Part shown: piece after piece, positions 12,606 to 25,412 of the stretch
Layout: every line of letters starts with the position of its first letter
Position numbering within the stretch: the first letter of the stretch is position 1
Assembly (NCBI RefSeq): GCF_964204865.1
Contig: NC_135259.1
Location: 8,504,974 to 8,568,973, forward strand
Reading direction: 5' to 3'
DNA: 64,000 nt
Source of the DNA: Styela clava
Lineage: Eukaryota; Chordata; Ascidiacea; Stolidobranchia; Styelidae
Notes under the pieces: generated by a model
The model's database searches: none
Seen by the model: the letters and a program-made list of their open reading frames with translations, nothing else
Told to the model about the DNA's origin: nothing
Program-made: the position numbers and the translations under genes

Positions 12606-12865
12606 CTGTCACCTAATTAGACAAATGGCAACAGAACGTAAATAAGGTGACGCTGAATGCAAATGGTTTAATGGCGCAGAAAATATTCAAATGATCAGTC
12701 TTCGCGCGCTGCTCGAAATTTAACTGAAATCTGTGTGAAAAAATGCGATTCATTGGTCGTTCTCTCGGTTTTGAACTTTCTAAAAATATGTGCGACCCGC
12801 CAATGACTTGTAACTTTTAATTTTGGCCCGCAAGGGGCAAAAGTTTGCCGACCCCTGTTCTAAAA

Positions 12866-13380
12866 GAACCTGATTAACACGTTTTGTGACGATAAAACAA
12901 TTCGCCGGGAGATGAGTTGGTGTTGTCCCGACCAAATCCACTATCGCTGAGGTCGTTATTTCAAATCCCTCAAACGTTCCGCAGCTCAAAAACTGTTTGT
13001 TTCTTCTAAAATCGGAAGAAGGCGAAACAGATTGTTTCCAATCATGCAAGTCTCATAAAAAAACTTGCTCGAGCCAAACTTAACGAGCATCATCAGGTGA
13101 TCGGTACTGATCCTAGTTTAGGTTGTACCCGTAATCGAATCGGGTGTTCATCAGTTCGAACCACTTGTTAAAAAATCCAGAAAATTATGCAATTTTCTCC
13201 ATATCAGAACCACCCTTTCTGCCTAATAAATTTGATAAATTGTTCGAAAGCACTTGTGCTGACTGACCCGCATTTTGGAATAGCTTCGCAAAACGAAATG
13301 AGCGTTTGTGAGTTTACGGCATCTCAGTTCGCTGGGCTTGAAATGCTCCCATCTTATCTCCATTTTCAATAGTTTTATCC
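12866..13380. other. No gene seen
   Basis: This stretch lies between the hAT/MULE nest and the P-like remnant. I find neither a coding region nor the expected left terminal repeat of the P-like element here. Confidence 0.4.
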
Positions 13381-15542
13381 CTACGTTTTGACTGCTCAGC
13401 AAATTATTCTTGACAGTTTTGAGCAGGTGTGATGGATCGAATTTTAAATAAATGAAGTATAAGGGTCGAAAATGTTAATGCATTTGTATAAAAATTTAAG
13501 GTCCAATTTGTTAAGTTCATACAACATTTTCCGATTTGCGCTTAATTCATCACACACGAATGCAGCTACCCGAACTCGACAATCCTGTAATTCACCAACC
13601 CATTCCAAAAAAATACTAGTCAGCTGAAATGAGTGAACAGCTTTGGCGTCAAAAAAGCCAGAGGTTTTGAGAAAGGACTGACAAGACCTTTTGCGTATAT
13701 TTGCAATGCATGATCAGCTGGTATTTTTTCTTTTGCATTTCTAGAATCACCCCTATCAACGAATCCCAGTATCTTATCCAATAAAGAATTGTACACAATG
13801 TTTTCCATGACTGAATTTCAATGTCAGTCTGATACAAAAACTCTGAGAAAAAAAACAAGAAGAAAATGTTTATCACTCTGTCAAAATGAGGGTTCAGCCA
13901 GTTATAAAAAAAAAAAAACTTAAAAATAAAACGATAAAAGTAGATGGCATGTGCTTCAAATGAAATAAAGTTTTATTGTGACTTTGTTACAACAAACCAA
14001 GGTATCAGATTTCACATATTTTGATGGTAATTCGCGAACTTTTCTGTGTAGAATTTTTTGTCTTATATTCACACTTCGAATTCGCCTTTCTTCCTGTAAA
14101 CATTGTTCACACTTGCTTCCCGATGAAATGAATATATCACACGTTGTCGATCTGCAAATGGAAATGAATTTGAAGATAATTTCAAACGCAATATACGATA
14201 AATCTGAATTAAAAAGTCTTAAGAAACAATTGAATAACTACTTACCGAAGAGCTAATTTTTGCATCACTGGCGAACCACATATAGGATTTTCTTCATCAG
14301 GTTGTGAACAAATAACCTTTTGGTGCATGTTAAATCATCGTAGTTGGTTAATATGTCTTGGCAGATTTTACTATTTGTAAAAACGTTTAAAATGTTGGAA
14401 TGAGTCATTGTTGCCACATCAACTTTCTCAAATGTTTCCCAGATAATGTGGTCCAGGCATAATATGTTGCAAACATTGAGAGAGAAGAGTGTAGGAGTAT
14501 CAGTCCTGGATTCAGTTTTAGAAAAAAAAACAAAATCTATTATTCTGAGTTTCAGAATCCTGGTGGCAAAGTAAATATTGCATCGCGCTTTTCTTCAAAT
14601 CTTCAATGCCTTCATGGTATATATATTGTGCTTTTGAATTTCCGTTTTTGCGGATGTCTAATTGCACGAGTTTCCAAGTTTAATTGGCATTCCTAATTTT
14701 AATTCAGTCCTACAATCTCCTAATTTAAAACAATACCAGAATAAAAATAATTTTAAATTTTTGAAATAATTTTTTAAATATTACTAATACGATAAGTAGG
14801 CTACTAAATCAATTTCATAAATTTAAGTACAAACCTTGCTATGAAGTACTATATACTTGCAATGTTACATATGACAAACTGGATATTTAATATTTTCAAT
14901 AGCATTACAAAAGCATTTTGTTGTTCTGTATCACGCCTTCTTTTAAGGAGAAATTTCGATGTTAAAGTGCAAACACTCAAAATACTAACTTTGTCGCCAT
15001 CTGTAAAATTTTCCAAACAAATTTTAACGCTATCGCGTTTGTAAAGATCTTTGATGAAAGAATCATCTCTGATGCCCAAAATGATTCTTTTCACCTGTGT
15101 AAACCGTTTCGCTGGAACCGCACACAAGCTTGAGGTGCTTGCGATAGTGTTGCATCCGGGGATAAAACAATGTTTAGACATGGCGCCAATTTTCTTTTGT
15201 TACAGATGCAGAAAGTACTATAAACAAAACACAAAGTGAACAGAAGAAAGGCGGCGCGAAGTATGTGATTAGAGCGTGGCTGGGTACGCAATCTGGCCCG
15301 TCTAGTGCTGCTTCAACCAAACTGAAACCAAATTTTGATGATTTAGCTAAAAATAGCTCAAGGAATTTGTTGAGATTGCGATTAAATTTAGTTTTGGCAC
15401 GAGGCTTATTGTTTTCCACTTTTGCTTTTGTGAAACTGTAATATTGTTCATAAAATGTAACTTTTACGTCACACTTACATGGCCCGCCAGTCAAGGTGGG
15501 CCAAATTTTTGGCCCCTGGTCCAAAAACCCTGCCCACCCCTA
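13380..15542 (-). pseudogene. P-element-like transposase remnant with THAP finger
   Basis: On the minus strand a start at 15181 opens a THAP-like zinc finger (MSKHCFIPGCNT...LCAVP...K..VKICLENFTDGDK), the DNA-binding domain of P-element and THAP9 transposases. Further along the same strand, 13808-13620 encodes DKILGFVDRGDS and ADHALQIYAKGLVSPF...PLAFLTP. About 13590-13500 encodes FVCDELSANRKMLYELN. Both resemble the RNase H-like core of P transposases. Intervening sequence is broken by stops and frame changes, so it is a pseudogene. The element's 5' end is probably at about 15540, where GCCCACCCCTAG mirrors the GGGGTGGGC terminal motif. The opposite end was not found, suggesting truncation. 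Confidence 0.7.
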
Positions 15543-18005
15543 GACTAAAGCGTTAATATCAGTGTAAGATACATTCACGTGGCCTTATGAGGTTGGACTA
15601 TTGAATACATACTATTCTGTTATACCTCAGACACATCTAAATACTTTAAAAATGCAGATTCTACATTTATATTTTACAGTAGCAAAATGACCAAAAAAAA
15701 TATTTTTGTCTCTTCTTTTTAATATCAAACATTTTCATATTCTATTATGCTGTATTTTCAGTCGATCTGATTACCAAAACAGAATATGCTCTGAAATTAT
15801 TCAGCGAGCAAACATACACTTTACTTACTCGGAAAGACAGAGAATTTTGTCTAATGTTGGTAGGTAGCGCTATCGAGTAGCCCTGAGACAAAATCACTTA
15901 CCGAAGGAAACTGCCTAATACAAATGATATAATACAAAGCAGATGGTAAGTCGCAAAAATATCCTGCTGTGAATATTGACACTTGCTCCTTTCAAACCAT
16001 ATTATATCTGTAAGAAATTACGCTTATTCTGACCCTCGGTTTAAAGAACTGAGATGACGCTATATTACAGGGAAACCTCTTTGTATTCTTATAGCACTGT
16101 AATTGGATGCGGTCTTCCGGTGTAACCGACTGCCTTGTGATTTAACCGCCGGCTTTTTATTACGCCTCTGTAGCTTTATTGAACAGTGACTTTATGTACC
16201 GGTACAAAGTGCAAGCTTTGGGAAATAAGGATCGTGTATGAAAGCATAGTATAAGTCGTTTAGTGGATTATAGAGATGAGGCAATTTATTTCGAAAAATT
16301 TATTCAATTAGGTTCTTTTCGTAGTCAGGCATCGTATTGATATTAATGTAAAGTCAGGACAAACAGGTATGAAAATCAACCTCCTACAACTTCAAGAAAA
16401 CGTGCATGTTGTAAACCTCTTTTTCTTGTGTATTCCATCAAACATATGTCAATTTAGCATGTTACCCGTACGCTATTCGTATACTTTCTATCAAACACAG
16501 GAGGTAATGGTAGCCACTAGGAACCTCCATTTTTTTGTAACAATTTGCGTAAAAGATTGGGTAGCTTGTATTTCTGATAGTTTACATACGTGTTAATTGC
16601 GCGGAGCATAAATTTCTCCATCGGCGTTTATATAATGCATAGATGGTCGATCATTAGCAATAAGTACGATTTATATATATAATCATATTGTAAGATTTTC
16701 GTCGATCAGTTGCCAAACCAAAAGAAAAAAAAATTTTTTGTTGAAATACTTTTGTTACTGAAAATACGCGAATGTAGTTTCGCAATGTAAGTGAATGCAA
16801 ATTGCATGCCATGCAGTGATCATTGTTATTTCTTAAGAAGCAATGAATCGGTTGAAGGATTGTTAAAGTAAAATTCAATTAGTGATATTGATTTTTTTTA
16901 TCTACGATATATGATGTTAATATTGGGCTACGCACATATGCACTGTCGAAACAGTACGATGCGAGATTTATTAAATAATCGGCGGAATGAACTTTTTGAA
17001 TGAAAGGGTATTTTTTCGCTAATTATTTCCAAAAATAAGGAACTCAAAACATAGACAGATAAACTTACATCGCAGCAGTAGCATAATAACCATGTCATTT
17101 GTAGACAGCTTGTTTATTTTTGCATGAATAATCGTTCGTGACCAAATGTATTACGTAAATTCGATTCATGGTGGAAACACAAGTCATTTCACTCTGCTGT
17201 GATGACGGCAATCGCTGTCTCGCTACTACTGACTCCAACTTTGTCAAGTATGGAGACCTGTATATGAGGGCATTATAGTGTGAGTGGGATCTACTAACTT
17301 ACGAACTTTGAAAAGGATTTTTTATGATATCCTGTAGTTACGTTTTAAGCATTTATTGGCACTATCTTTTCCTGTGCTACCATTTCCTGGAAAACAGTAC
17401 CAGCAGTATTACTCAAGTCGAATATGACGTGAAAATGGAAAAAAAATTATAATTTTTGCAACCTTTGTAGTATTAAACTAATTGATCTGCTCATGTCGAC
17501 AATGCTCATTTGGATCGTACACCCCTTTAAATTGAACACGACGTGTATAGCAAATAATGTGGCAAATCGGTTTGGTGTATACGCTTGTTCTGGATTATTG
17601 GCGGCTGCCTGCATTATTTAATTCTGTGTGTATGTTTTACATTCTGGTAAAGTCATATGACCCATGTATTTTTCTACATCGCTAGCAGTGTTTTTTAAAA
17701 ATAAACTTTGCTCTCAAACGTCCGGTTCGAAGCATCATGATCTGAGGTTTATGGGTTTCAGTACGATGTCCCAGCTTAGAAAATATTTACATCTTTGAAA
17801 CCTAGAGTAAGTAGTTGGAGTGAGATTCCTGGTAGAATATACGTCCCTCGCATCACCATTTTATTTATTTCCTATTGATTGACATTCCCTTTGTCGCCTT
17901 AGCAGGTAATGTAGCTTCATCGTGTCTAATGTATACCATTGTTAAATGTATGTTAGTCAATTTAAATCTTTACAATTGTTAATATTACTTAGAAATAGAC
18001 TCAAA
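15543..18005. other. Region upstream of the TSP1 gene, no gene seen
   Basis: No recognisable coding sequence. It presumably contains the 5' untranslated region and promoter of the gene starting at 18006, but I cannot point to a TATA box or initiator with confidence. Confidence 0.4.
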
Positions 18006-21000
18006 ATGGATAAGAAGTCAATTATAATGTGGTTGTGTGCAAATGTCGTGTATTGTAATGCAAACAGTGTGGTACCCGTCACGATCAATCAAGCCCAAAA
18101 TGAATTACCGGATTGTAAGGGTGAATGCAAAGACGATAATTGGGCAACTTGGACTCAATGGGATATATGTAAAGGCGGTGAATGTCATTTAAACGAAGGA
18201 AAGTATGTGAAACTGAGTCAAATATTTTTATTCTGATATTTCTATGAGTCTGCTTATAAAATGTGTGTATCGGTAAATCCTTCTCAACACAAATGTCTGC
18301 TGCGAGCATTATGAATACTGTATGTCAAAGGCAATACCAATTAAAGCATGAATGGAGAACATACATCTGTATTCTAGATTGGTGTTCATTGGTGCTGTGT
18401 ATACTGAATTGTAAATGATAAGCAACTCATGAACAACATTGTGTGGTGTATTACACTCTCGGCTGGGGATATGGATGAAAAATTTGATGGATTGAAAAGG
18501 AAACATTGCTTTTTTGTATATTTTTAACCCTATATCAGCACAATTGTTTATTTTACAGACAAACTAGACAAACGATTTGCTTCACCCTCGTAACGCCGCC
18601 ACCATCTCGCAGTGATGGGGGATCGAAAGAAGAGTTAAAAAGAGAGGGAAAATGGCTAGAAACTTGCATTGAAAAACAACAGCGTCCTTGTGTGAGAGAA
18701 CTGTCTTGTAGTGGAGAATGGACAAGTTGGGAAAAATGGAGAGAATGCGAAATATCGGGGTGGGTAAACCTTGTCTGGCCCGCGCGTTGGCTGTCTTGAG
18801 CTCTGTAAAAATTACTAAAAGTGCCGATAAGGTAATAGTTCACGACAATCAATCGACGGCATTATAATAACAGTAAACCAAATATCTATACTAAAATGAA
18901 CGGATCATTTTGTGCTAATTAGTAGCATCATCTACGGGCTGAACTGAGAGCAACGGATATAACAATCTCCCTTTATTGTCAAGTCAATTTTTGATTGAAT
19001 ATTTCGTGGTTTACGCAACGATATTTTAAATGGGGATTAAATGTTGCTCCGGCCAATTTGCGAGAGCTTGCTTGTAGGCAGAATGTTTTTTTTGTACTAT
19101 TTGATTTAGATTATTAAAGTCGATTTGATACTTCGGCTGTTCTGGGGTCTGATTCTTATAATTCTGGGTATTCTTATAATTTAAGTCTAGAGCCGGACTA
19201 GAAGCGTAAATTTAAACGATCCCCTGAACAAATATGATTAGCAAAATTGTTTACAGCCTATTATTTACTAATACCGTCATGCGCCTACGTCATATCGGAA
19301 TAACAATAATCACTGAAACCAGACTTCCATTGCCCCTATTTGGCCTCATGCCCAAAGCATGATTGTGTGAACTGGTTTAGCAAAGCTTGTTCGTTGGCAA
19401 AATAAGAAAACGAGCTGAAGCACTGACTAACAGTGACAGTATCTGCTGATACCAAAAATTGGCTTCTAATCTTCTTTTGGTGTCTAAGTTAGATTACAAA
19501 GAACAACATTGTTATTAAAGATGTTTTTAAATTGTAAATGACTTGAAATCGGATTTTTAACGTATGTCACATGCACGTCAAATGGGTTTCTGTCCTGACG
19601 CTTACCGGCGTTTCCGTGTGGTGCGGTTCGTCGTTACGTCACAAAACGTAAACAATAATTTTGTCGCGATTCGCGTAATCCGATCGTTCAATCGTTCAAA
19701 ACGCTATGCAGTGCGTACTCAATTTTAACAAAACACTCGAAAATTGATCACAATCTATGTGTAATTCTGAATTCTCTTGGTATGCAATACTTTGTAAAAA
19801 AGGTACATATAAAGCAGTGGATGAATAAAATCAAAGACCTGCGTTTTCAGTAACTTCTACAAAAATTTTGACAGTGTATGTAGCAGGTGTTGTGTTTATC
19901 TTTCCGGTTTTCTAATGACGCCATAGTGTATAGGTCACATTTTCATAAAGTAACAAAAGCATTACCACTTCTTCTAATATTTCGAAATTGTCATTGCCAG
20001 ACATGCTTTATGAATGGCACGATTTGAGCCATTGAAAAATATTTAGCGTCCTACTATGACCCACATTCGGTAAAGCAATGAATGCATTTTCTTGGTCTAT
20101 CGTCTGATAATGATTGTTGACAACGCCATATAACAAGATTTTCTTTTTTCATATATTAGTTTGTTGAAGTTTTAATAACATATGACCAAATGCATAGATA
20201 TTATACTTATAATTTAAAACCCTAAATTCGCGTTGATTTTAAGTATTTATTTATCCGTATCGCGTATATTCGTCGAGACGGCCAAATAACATTTGAACCG
20301 CTATATCATACATTTCTTTTTTGTATCTGTATGACTATTTAAATCGATGTTTTTTTAATTAGGATCAAGAAAGGAGTCTTTAGGTAATAGAGATTGTCAC
20401 ATTTGGAAACAATTTTTCTCAATCAAAATAGCCATTCTTTTTGAGACTTACTTAGGTATACAGCGAAGAAACTCAAATCGCAATTTCTCTACCTAAAATG
20501 AGTCATACACATTGCAAGTGTTTTAATAACGTCGTTCTCGCGTTATTTTCACGTGTGTTCAACACATGTATATCAAAATTTATCCGATCAGTGTAAAACT
20601 TGCCCTTATTGCTGATGCATTAATGGAATATTTTCACAGCTACAAGCCTACAACGGTATTAAAATTTGAGGATTTTAACTTACATTTATTGCCGTTTGAT
20701 AGGCCGAATTCCTATTTTTATTACCTTCGGGCTATACCTTAATACATGAATTTATCGTATATGTATCGGACAGTAATATTTCAAACAATACCCTGTTTGA
20801 AGGTAATATGTGAACTTTCAGTTTCTGTGTAAGCACGAAACGCTACATGAATAAGACGACACATGAGTCATAGTTACCTTCTCTGATATGGGAACTTTTC
20901 TGTTTGAAAACGCATGTTGATGAAATGAGACGAAAGTCTTAAAACCAATTAATTGGTATCCGTATTGCGTCTCAACACACTAGAATTGCACAATCAAAAC

Positions 21001-23461
21001 GATTTTGCTGATAGGGGAAATTTCAAAATACGGCAGTCATCGCACGTGAGGCGCGAGAGCGGTTATTACGTAGAGTTTCCAAGTTTTTAAAATCATAATA
21101 TTCTAGATTGTAAATTTTGCATAACACTAACTTATCTAAAGCAGACGTCACACGTTAACAATTATCTTCTAAATAATTGAAGACGATTGTCATTTTCTTA
21201 AATTAGACTTTAGAATATAGTTCACTCCAAGATACCAGTCTTTGAGTCCTCACAATTCGTAAACGTATGAAAAGCTTATTTCAGTAATGGGCATACGTGG
21301 CCTTCCATACATGGAAACAATATCGAACTCGCTCTATTGGCTTAAATGATGAAGTCATCATTATGGTACAACATATTCACGACTTTGAATATGAAGAATG
21401 CTTTTTAATTGATTAGCTGTTTATAAAACTGAAGCTCGGAGAATTTCTAGGTTCATTCCGGACGAGAACCTTTTTTTTATTTAGCCAAGTTTGGTTCAAA
21501 ATAGGCTTGTTTCAAATTCCGTATTAAGATCTATTCGATACATGTTAGGTGAATTTAACATGCTGCAGCTATAGGTATTTGGGCCAAAAAATAATATTAA
21601 GTGCTCGATCTTACTTAGTTCCTTTCAGATGAAATATTTTAAGCGCCAAGTCGATCTTGATATGACGATATTAATGGACATTACATCCGGTATGCGTGGT
21701 TTAAGTATTCGAGGTGCGTAGTGTTACGTGCAATGAGTCTATGGGGCAAATTTCCGGCAGTCATCATAGGTTCGTTACTCGGCATCAAATTGCGGTGAAT
21801 AATTTTTTAGGTTCAAGTCAAGTCTCTAGTAAAAGCCAAACACAAAAAAGGTGCAATGAATGCTTTTTATATTCAAGAGAATTTATTTACTTTTCAGGAA
21901 GAGCAAAAATGCTACTTGCAGTAAAACCCGACGTCGATTTTGTCTTGACAAGAAAGGAACACGACAATCTGGATCTCATTGCTATGGAGGACCTTCAAGT
22001 GACACGGAAAATGAATTGTGTTCAAATAAATCTTGTTCCAAGATCGAGCCAAGGATTGGAATCGTAAGAGAATGTGATGTTTTTGGATATAAATATATTG
22101 CTATTATATTATTTACCGATTTTAAATCATACCAGCAATTGATAGCATTCAACCTAATCAGACAAAATCATGCAGAGTGTCGTTTGTTGTATTTTATACA
22201 GATTCTGATCTCTAAATTTAGCTGCCTTTCCTTTTTTGAACAAAACTTTGAACATTTACACTATTTTTCATTCAGGCTACAAAATTTTGACCCATAAATA
22301 TTGCAGTTAATTGACCCATAAAATTGCACTTAATTGATAATTTAAATCTCGTGTAGCTGATCTTGAAACCAGACCTGCTAACCTGGCAGCCCGAATTTGC
22401 CTTGTGCTTGGGGGGAGGCCATCAAAATGACGATTGGGTCCGCCATAAAACAACCCCCATACCTAACTGTTGGAAAAGATTTTTCGCACTGAACACAGTT
22501 ACAAACTTGATTACTTTTCTCCATGTTGCTTATCGTTGTTGTCCATATACAAAAGGCTTTTTATTTAATAAGGATTTACATCAGTTGCGCTTTTATTTTC
22601 GATTTGATCAAGTGAACACTTCATATTGTGCAAAACGGGTATACAAACTATATATAAATATTACCTGTACGTTTCTTTATCTACGACTACACTTGTGTAA
22701 AAACAAAAAAATCAATATGGCGATATGAAAATGGAAAATATTTTTTATTTAACTAATAAGGCTGCTTATATACACATTAGATACATTAGCGCCATCGTGC
22801 CTTGCAGTTCTTTTCTTTTAAACTGTGTCATAAAGTCATAATAATAAAAATGTTTTTGTAGGCAGAGGACGACCTTATTATTCCAAAGAAAACAACCAAG
22901 CAGAAACCAAATATTCTTAATCATAATACCATTCTGATTATTGCGGTCGCTATCGGCAGTGTTGTGTTCGGAGCACTTTTCGTACTACTTCTCCTGAATT
23001 TGGTGAGGCGTTCGTCAGGTCGAGACGATGAGAGCACTTCATCAAGGGGTGATGTATGGAAAAGAATCGGCAGTACAAACACCAGTAGCATTGGGTATTC
23101 AACAGGATACGTAGCCGCTTCGGACGTGATGTCCCCGAGACTCGACATCAATATTCTAAGTCCAAGTGCTTCTGCATCACTTGGTTCGTCCAGTTCCAAT
23201 CAACATTTTTTTGGCCGAGGAGAAGCTATGACTCCTCCAATATCCGAAGAAGCTACGGAGGTCGGTGGATTACTAACGGTATCAGGTAATATAAATTCAA
23301 ACGAACCCCCAAGACGACGGAGTCGCTTAATGCAAGAGAATGTTTACTGGGAAATAACAGAAAATACTGCATCGTCCTCCGATGGAGGCGACGACCAACC
23401 ATTACCACAAAATGGCGACAGGGAGGTGGTGCGAAACGTTTTATATGGTACAACTGTGTGA
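18006..23461 (+). CDS. Type I membrane protein with two TSP1 repeats
   Basis: Four exons: 18006-18202, 18559-18759, 21898-22063 and 22862-23461. All have GT/AG borders and compatible phases (2, 2, 0), giving 387 residues. Residues about 1-20 form a signal peptide. TSP1 repeat 1 (about 46-116) starts WATWTQW. TSP1 repeat 2 (about 120-179) starts WTSWEKW and has the CSKTRRRFC core and six cysteines. The tryptophan motifs are typical C-mannosylation sites. A hydrophobic segment at about 210-234 (ending LLLLNLVRR) spans the membrane. The roughly 150-residue cytoplasmic tail is rich in Ser and ends GTTV, a possible class I PDZ ligand. An upstream in-frame ATG at 17946 exists; I prefer 18006 because it gives a cleaner signal peptide. 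TSP1 membrane proteins act in adhesion or guidance; I cannot assign an orthologue. Donor 3 (GTAAGAG) is strong; donor 2 is GTGGGT and was chosen over the nearby GTAAAC by phase. Confidence 0.85.
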
Positions 23462-25412
23462 CATATATCCCTTTTAAATCAGGCTCTGGATTACTTTAAA
23501 CCAGCAAGTTTCAAAATTCACCATGTGCATCTAGAGAGGCGACTCAGAGTTCTGTCAAGGTGAATGCCTAAGAAAGAAATTTGTTTTGCTCAAATTTTGC
23601 TTAAAAACGGATTGACTCAAATTAAAACACTACAAAATTGTTTTGGTGACCTATCGTAAATGATGGAGAATAATGTAATATAATTTTATATATGAAATTG
23701 CGCTTATATGCCCAATTTTTACCACCAATTTCAGTAATGAGTGCGTGCAGGATTGAATAGAATTTTGTGTATTAGATTATCATAATGCTATATTTACATT
23801 TATATATTTGAACAAAAAGAGAGAAAGAATATGACTTCATTTTTGTTTGAGCTGATTCAGTTTACTTGACTGATTTACAATTCAAAACTCTTTAGAAATA
23901 TAAAGAAGCTTTCGTAAGAAATTATTCATAAAGTAATAATCCAGTGCGCAACCAACTATGTATTTATTTCTTCACACACATTCACGTGCATTCTTGACTG
24001 CGATCGCATTTTCAAATGCATATGAAGTGTTATGCTGAATAACGTGCATATACACAGGTTGTTGATATATATTCAAATTAAGGTCAAACTTGTTAAGTCA
24101 AGCAGTAGGCGTGTGATTAATCAATTCATCGCTGTGTTTGCGTTAGACTTCTGGTCTTGACTCCTCAATTACGTCGCTTCCGGATCTCGTTTACATTGAA
24201 CGAGTCACCTCATAATTTCCTTCTCATGATTAAGCAAGAGAGTACATTGGGGCTATGGTTCGCATGTCACTATAATTTAGTGTTCGCCCAATATGTATTG
24301 AATTAGTATAGCGCACATTCTTCGGATTCAAAATGACAAACTACTCAAACTCACCTTAAATAGCCTTTTACAGACATCTTCCTTCTTTGCATACTGAATA
24401 CATATCCGAAATCGATTCGTACGCCAGTGCTAAAAATAGCGATCTCTGTAGAACAACAACAACAACAGTGAAACAATCCATATGTACAATTCGCGTCCTC
24501 TAATATACATGCTGTAATGGTATGTTTTTTTTTCGTGAGATCTGTTATTCTAGCAATAATTGGAATTAGGAATAATTGGGTACCCGTACAAACTACAATC
24601 TTGATAGCAAACAAATTACTAGTTTATACATAGGTCGATGTTTGCGAATACGATAATAATATTTAGTTTATAATTTGTGGACTCGCGTAATGCATGAATA
24701 CATCGTCGGCTAATTTTGGAACGGAACTTCAATCCCTCGTTTAAACAATACATATCTCAAAATATGCAGTGTTCAAGTACATGTAAATGCTGTGATTAAA
24801 TTCTTGTTTGATTTCCAAAATGGCTGGTAAGTGAGTTCGATGTTCAAATCTTGCACGGCATCGGTAGTCTACCTTATACTCCCGACTTTGCTGACCACCA
24901 GATCGCTGATATGCGATCGCCAAACCTCCACACAGTGCGATATTGATAGCGTCATCACACAAAACTTCAAATTGAAAAACGAATCCCATGAGCGCACAGA
25001 ACTTTTAAAAATAAATAAAAGTAATAGTCTTCTAGCGATAACAACAATCACAAGCCACTGAAATCAAAACAATTGGCCCAATAGTTAAAGACAAAAGAAA
25101 TTTTTCATAGCAGCAATACCAACAACAATAAGAAGAATACTAAAACAACAATTGTTTCAACCTAACTGGATACTTGGTATAGTGCGTTTAATGTTGTTTA
25201 TCAATGCATGGTCGCCATGCCGTATGAACAATATCAAGTACGACCAATAAACAAACGGTGACTGCTGAACAAAGCAAATTCTCCTAAAACTATTACCGTA
25301 AAGACTTTGATTGCACAATCTGTGTTCCCATAGCGAGCTCGACCAGGACGCTTTATTATAATGAGTTTTTAGTTCCTCCAAAATCAAACAAAATAGAAAG
25401 TATGTTATAGGA
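23462..25412. other. 3' flank of the TSP1 gene and intergenic DNA
   Basis: No coding sequence recognised. The first few hundred bases are presumably the 3' untranslated region of the gene ending at 23461. A (CAA)n-like tract occurs near 24455-24470. Confidence 0.4.

Larger units (their letters stand above)
7533..12613 (-). mobile_element. MULE (Mutator-like) transposon with minisatellite ends
   Basis: This is a 5.08 kb insertion within a hAT MITE. It is bounded by the perfect 9-bp duplication TAATTAGAC, the length typical of Mutator-like elements. The ends begin GGTTCC (left) and, reverse-complemented, GGTGAC (right). Both run straight into arrays of a 16-bp repeat in inverted orientation, so the arrays themselves form the long terminal inverted repeats. 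A FLYWCH/MULE transposase lies inside on the minus strand (9348-10736) and carries two frameshifts. A younger hAT element (11177-12056) is inserted between the transposase and the right array. The interiors at 8160-9347 and 10737-11176 show no other recognisable gene. Confidence 0.8.
7328..12857. mobile_element. hAT non-autonomous element (outer layer of a nest)
   Basis: The left end reads CAGGGGTCGGCAAACTACGG and the right end is its inverted counterpart, ...AAGTTTGCCGACCCCTG. The flanking 8-mers are TTTTAAAG (7320-7327) and TTCTAAAA (12858-12865), a 6/8 match as expected for an old hAT target duplication. Removing the MULE inserted between 7533 and 12613 leaves an element of only about 440 bp with no coding capacity, so this was a MITE. 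A second member of the same family occupies 39272-45266; both share the right-end sequence around ATGCGACCCGC and the internal block containing TAATTAGAC. Confidence 0.85.

Noticed and set aside
12224..12620. Plus-strand open frames with GFKC/VQM repeats
   Set aside because: Mirror image of the left minisatellite array; the same explanation applies.
15174..15524. 116-codon minus-strand open frame overlapping the THAP start
   Set aside because: Runs through the terminal and leader region of the P-like element in a different frame from the THAP domain; no domain recognised.
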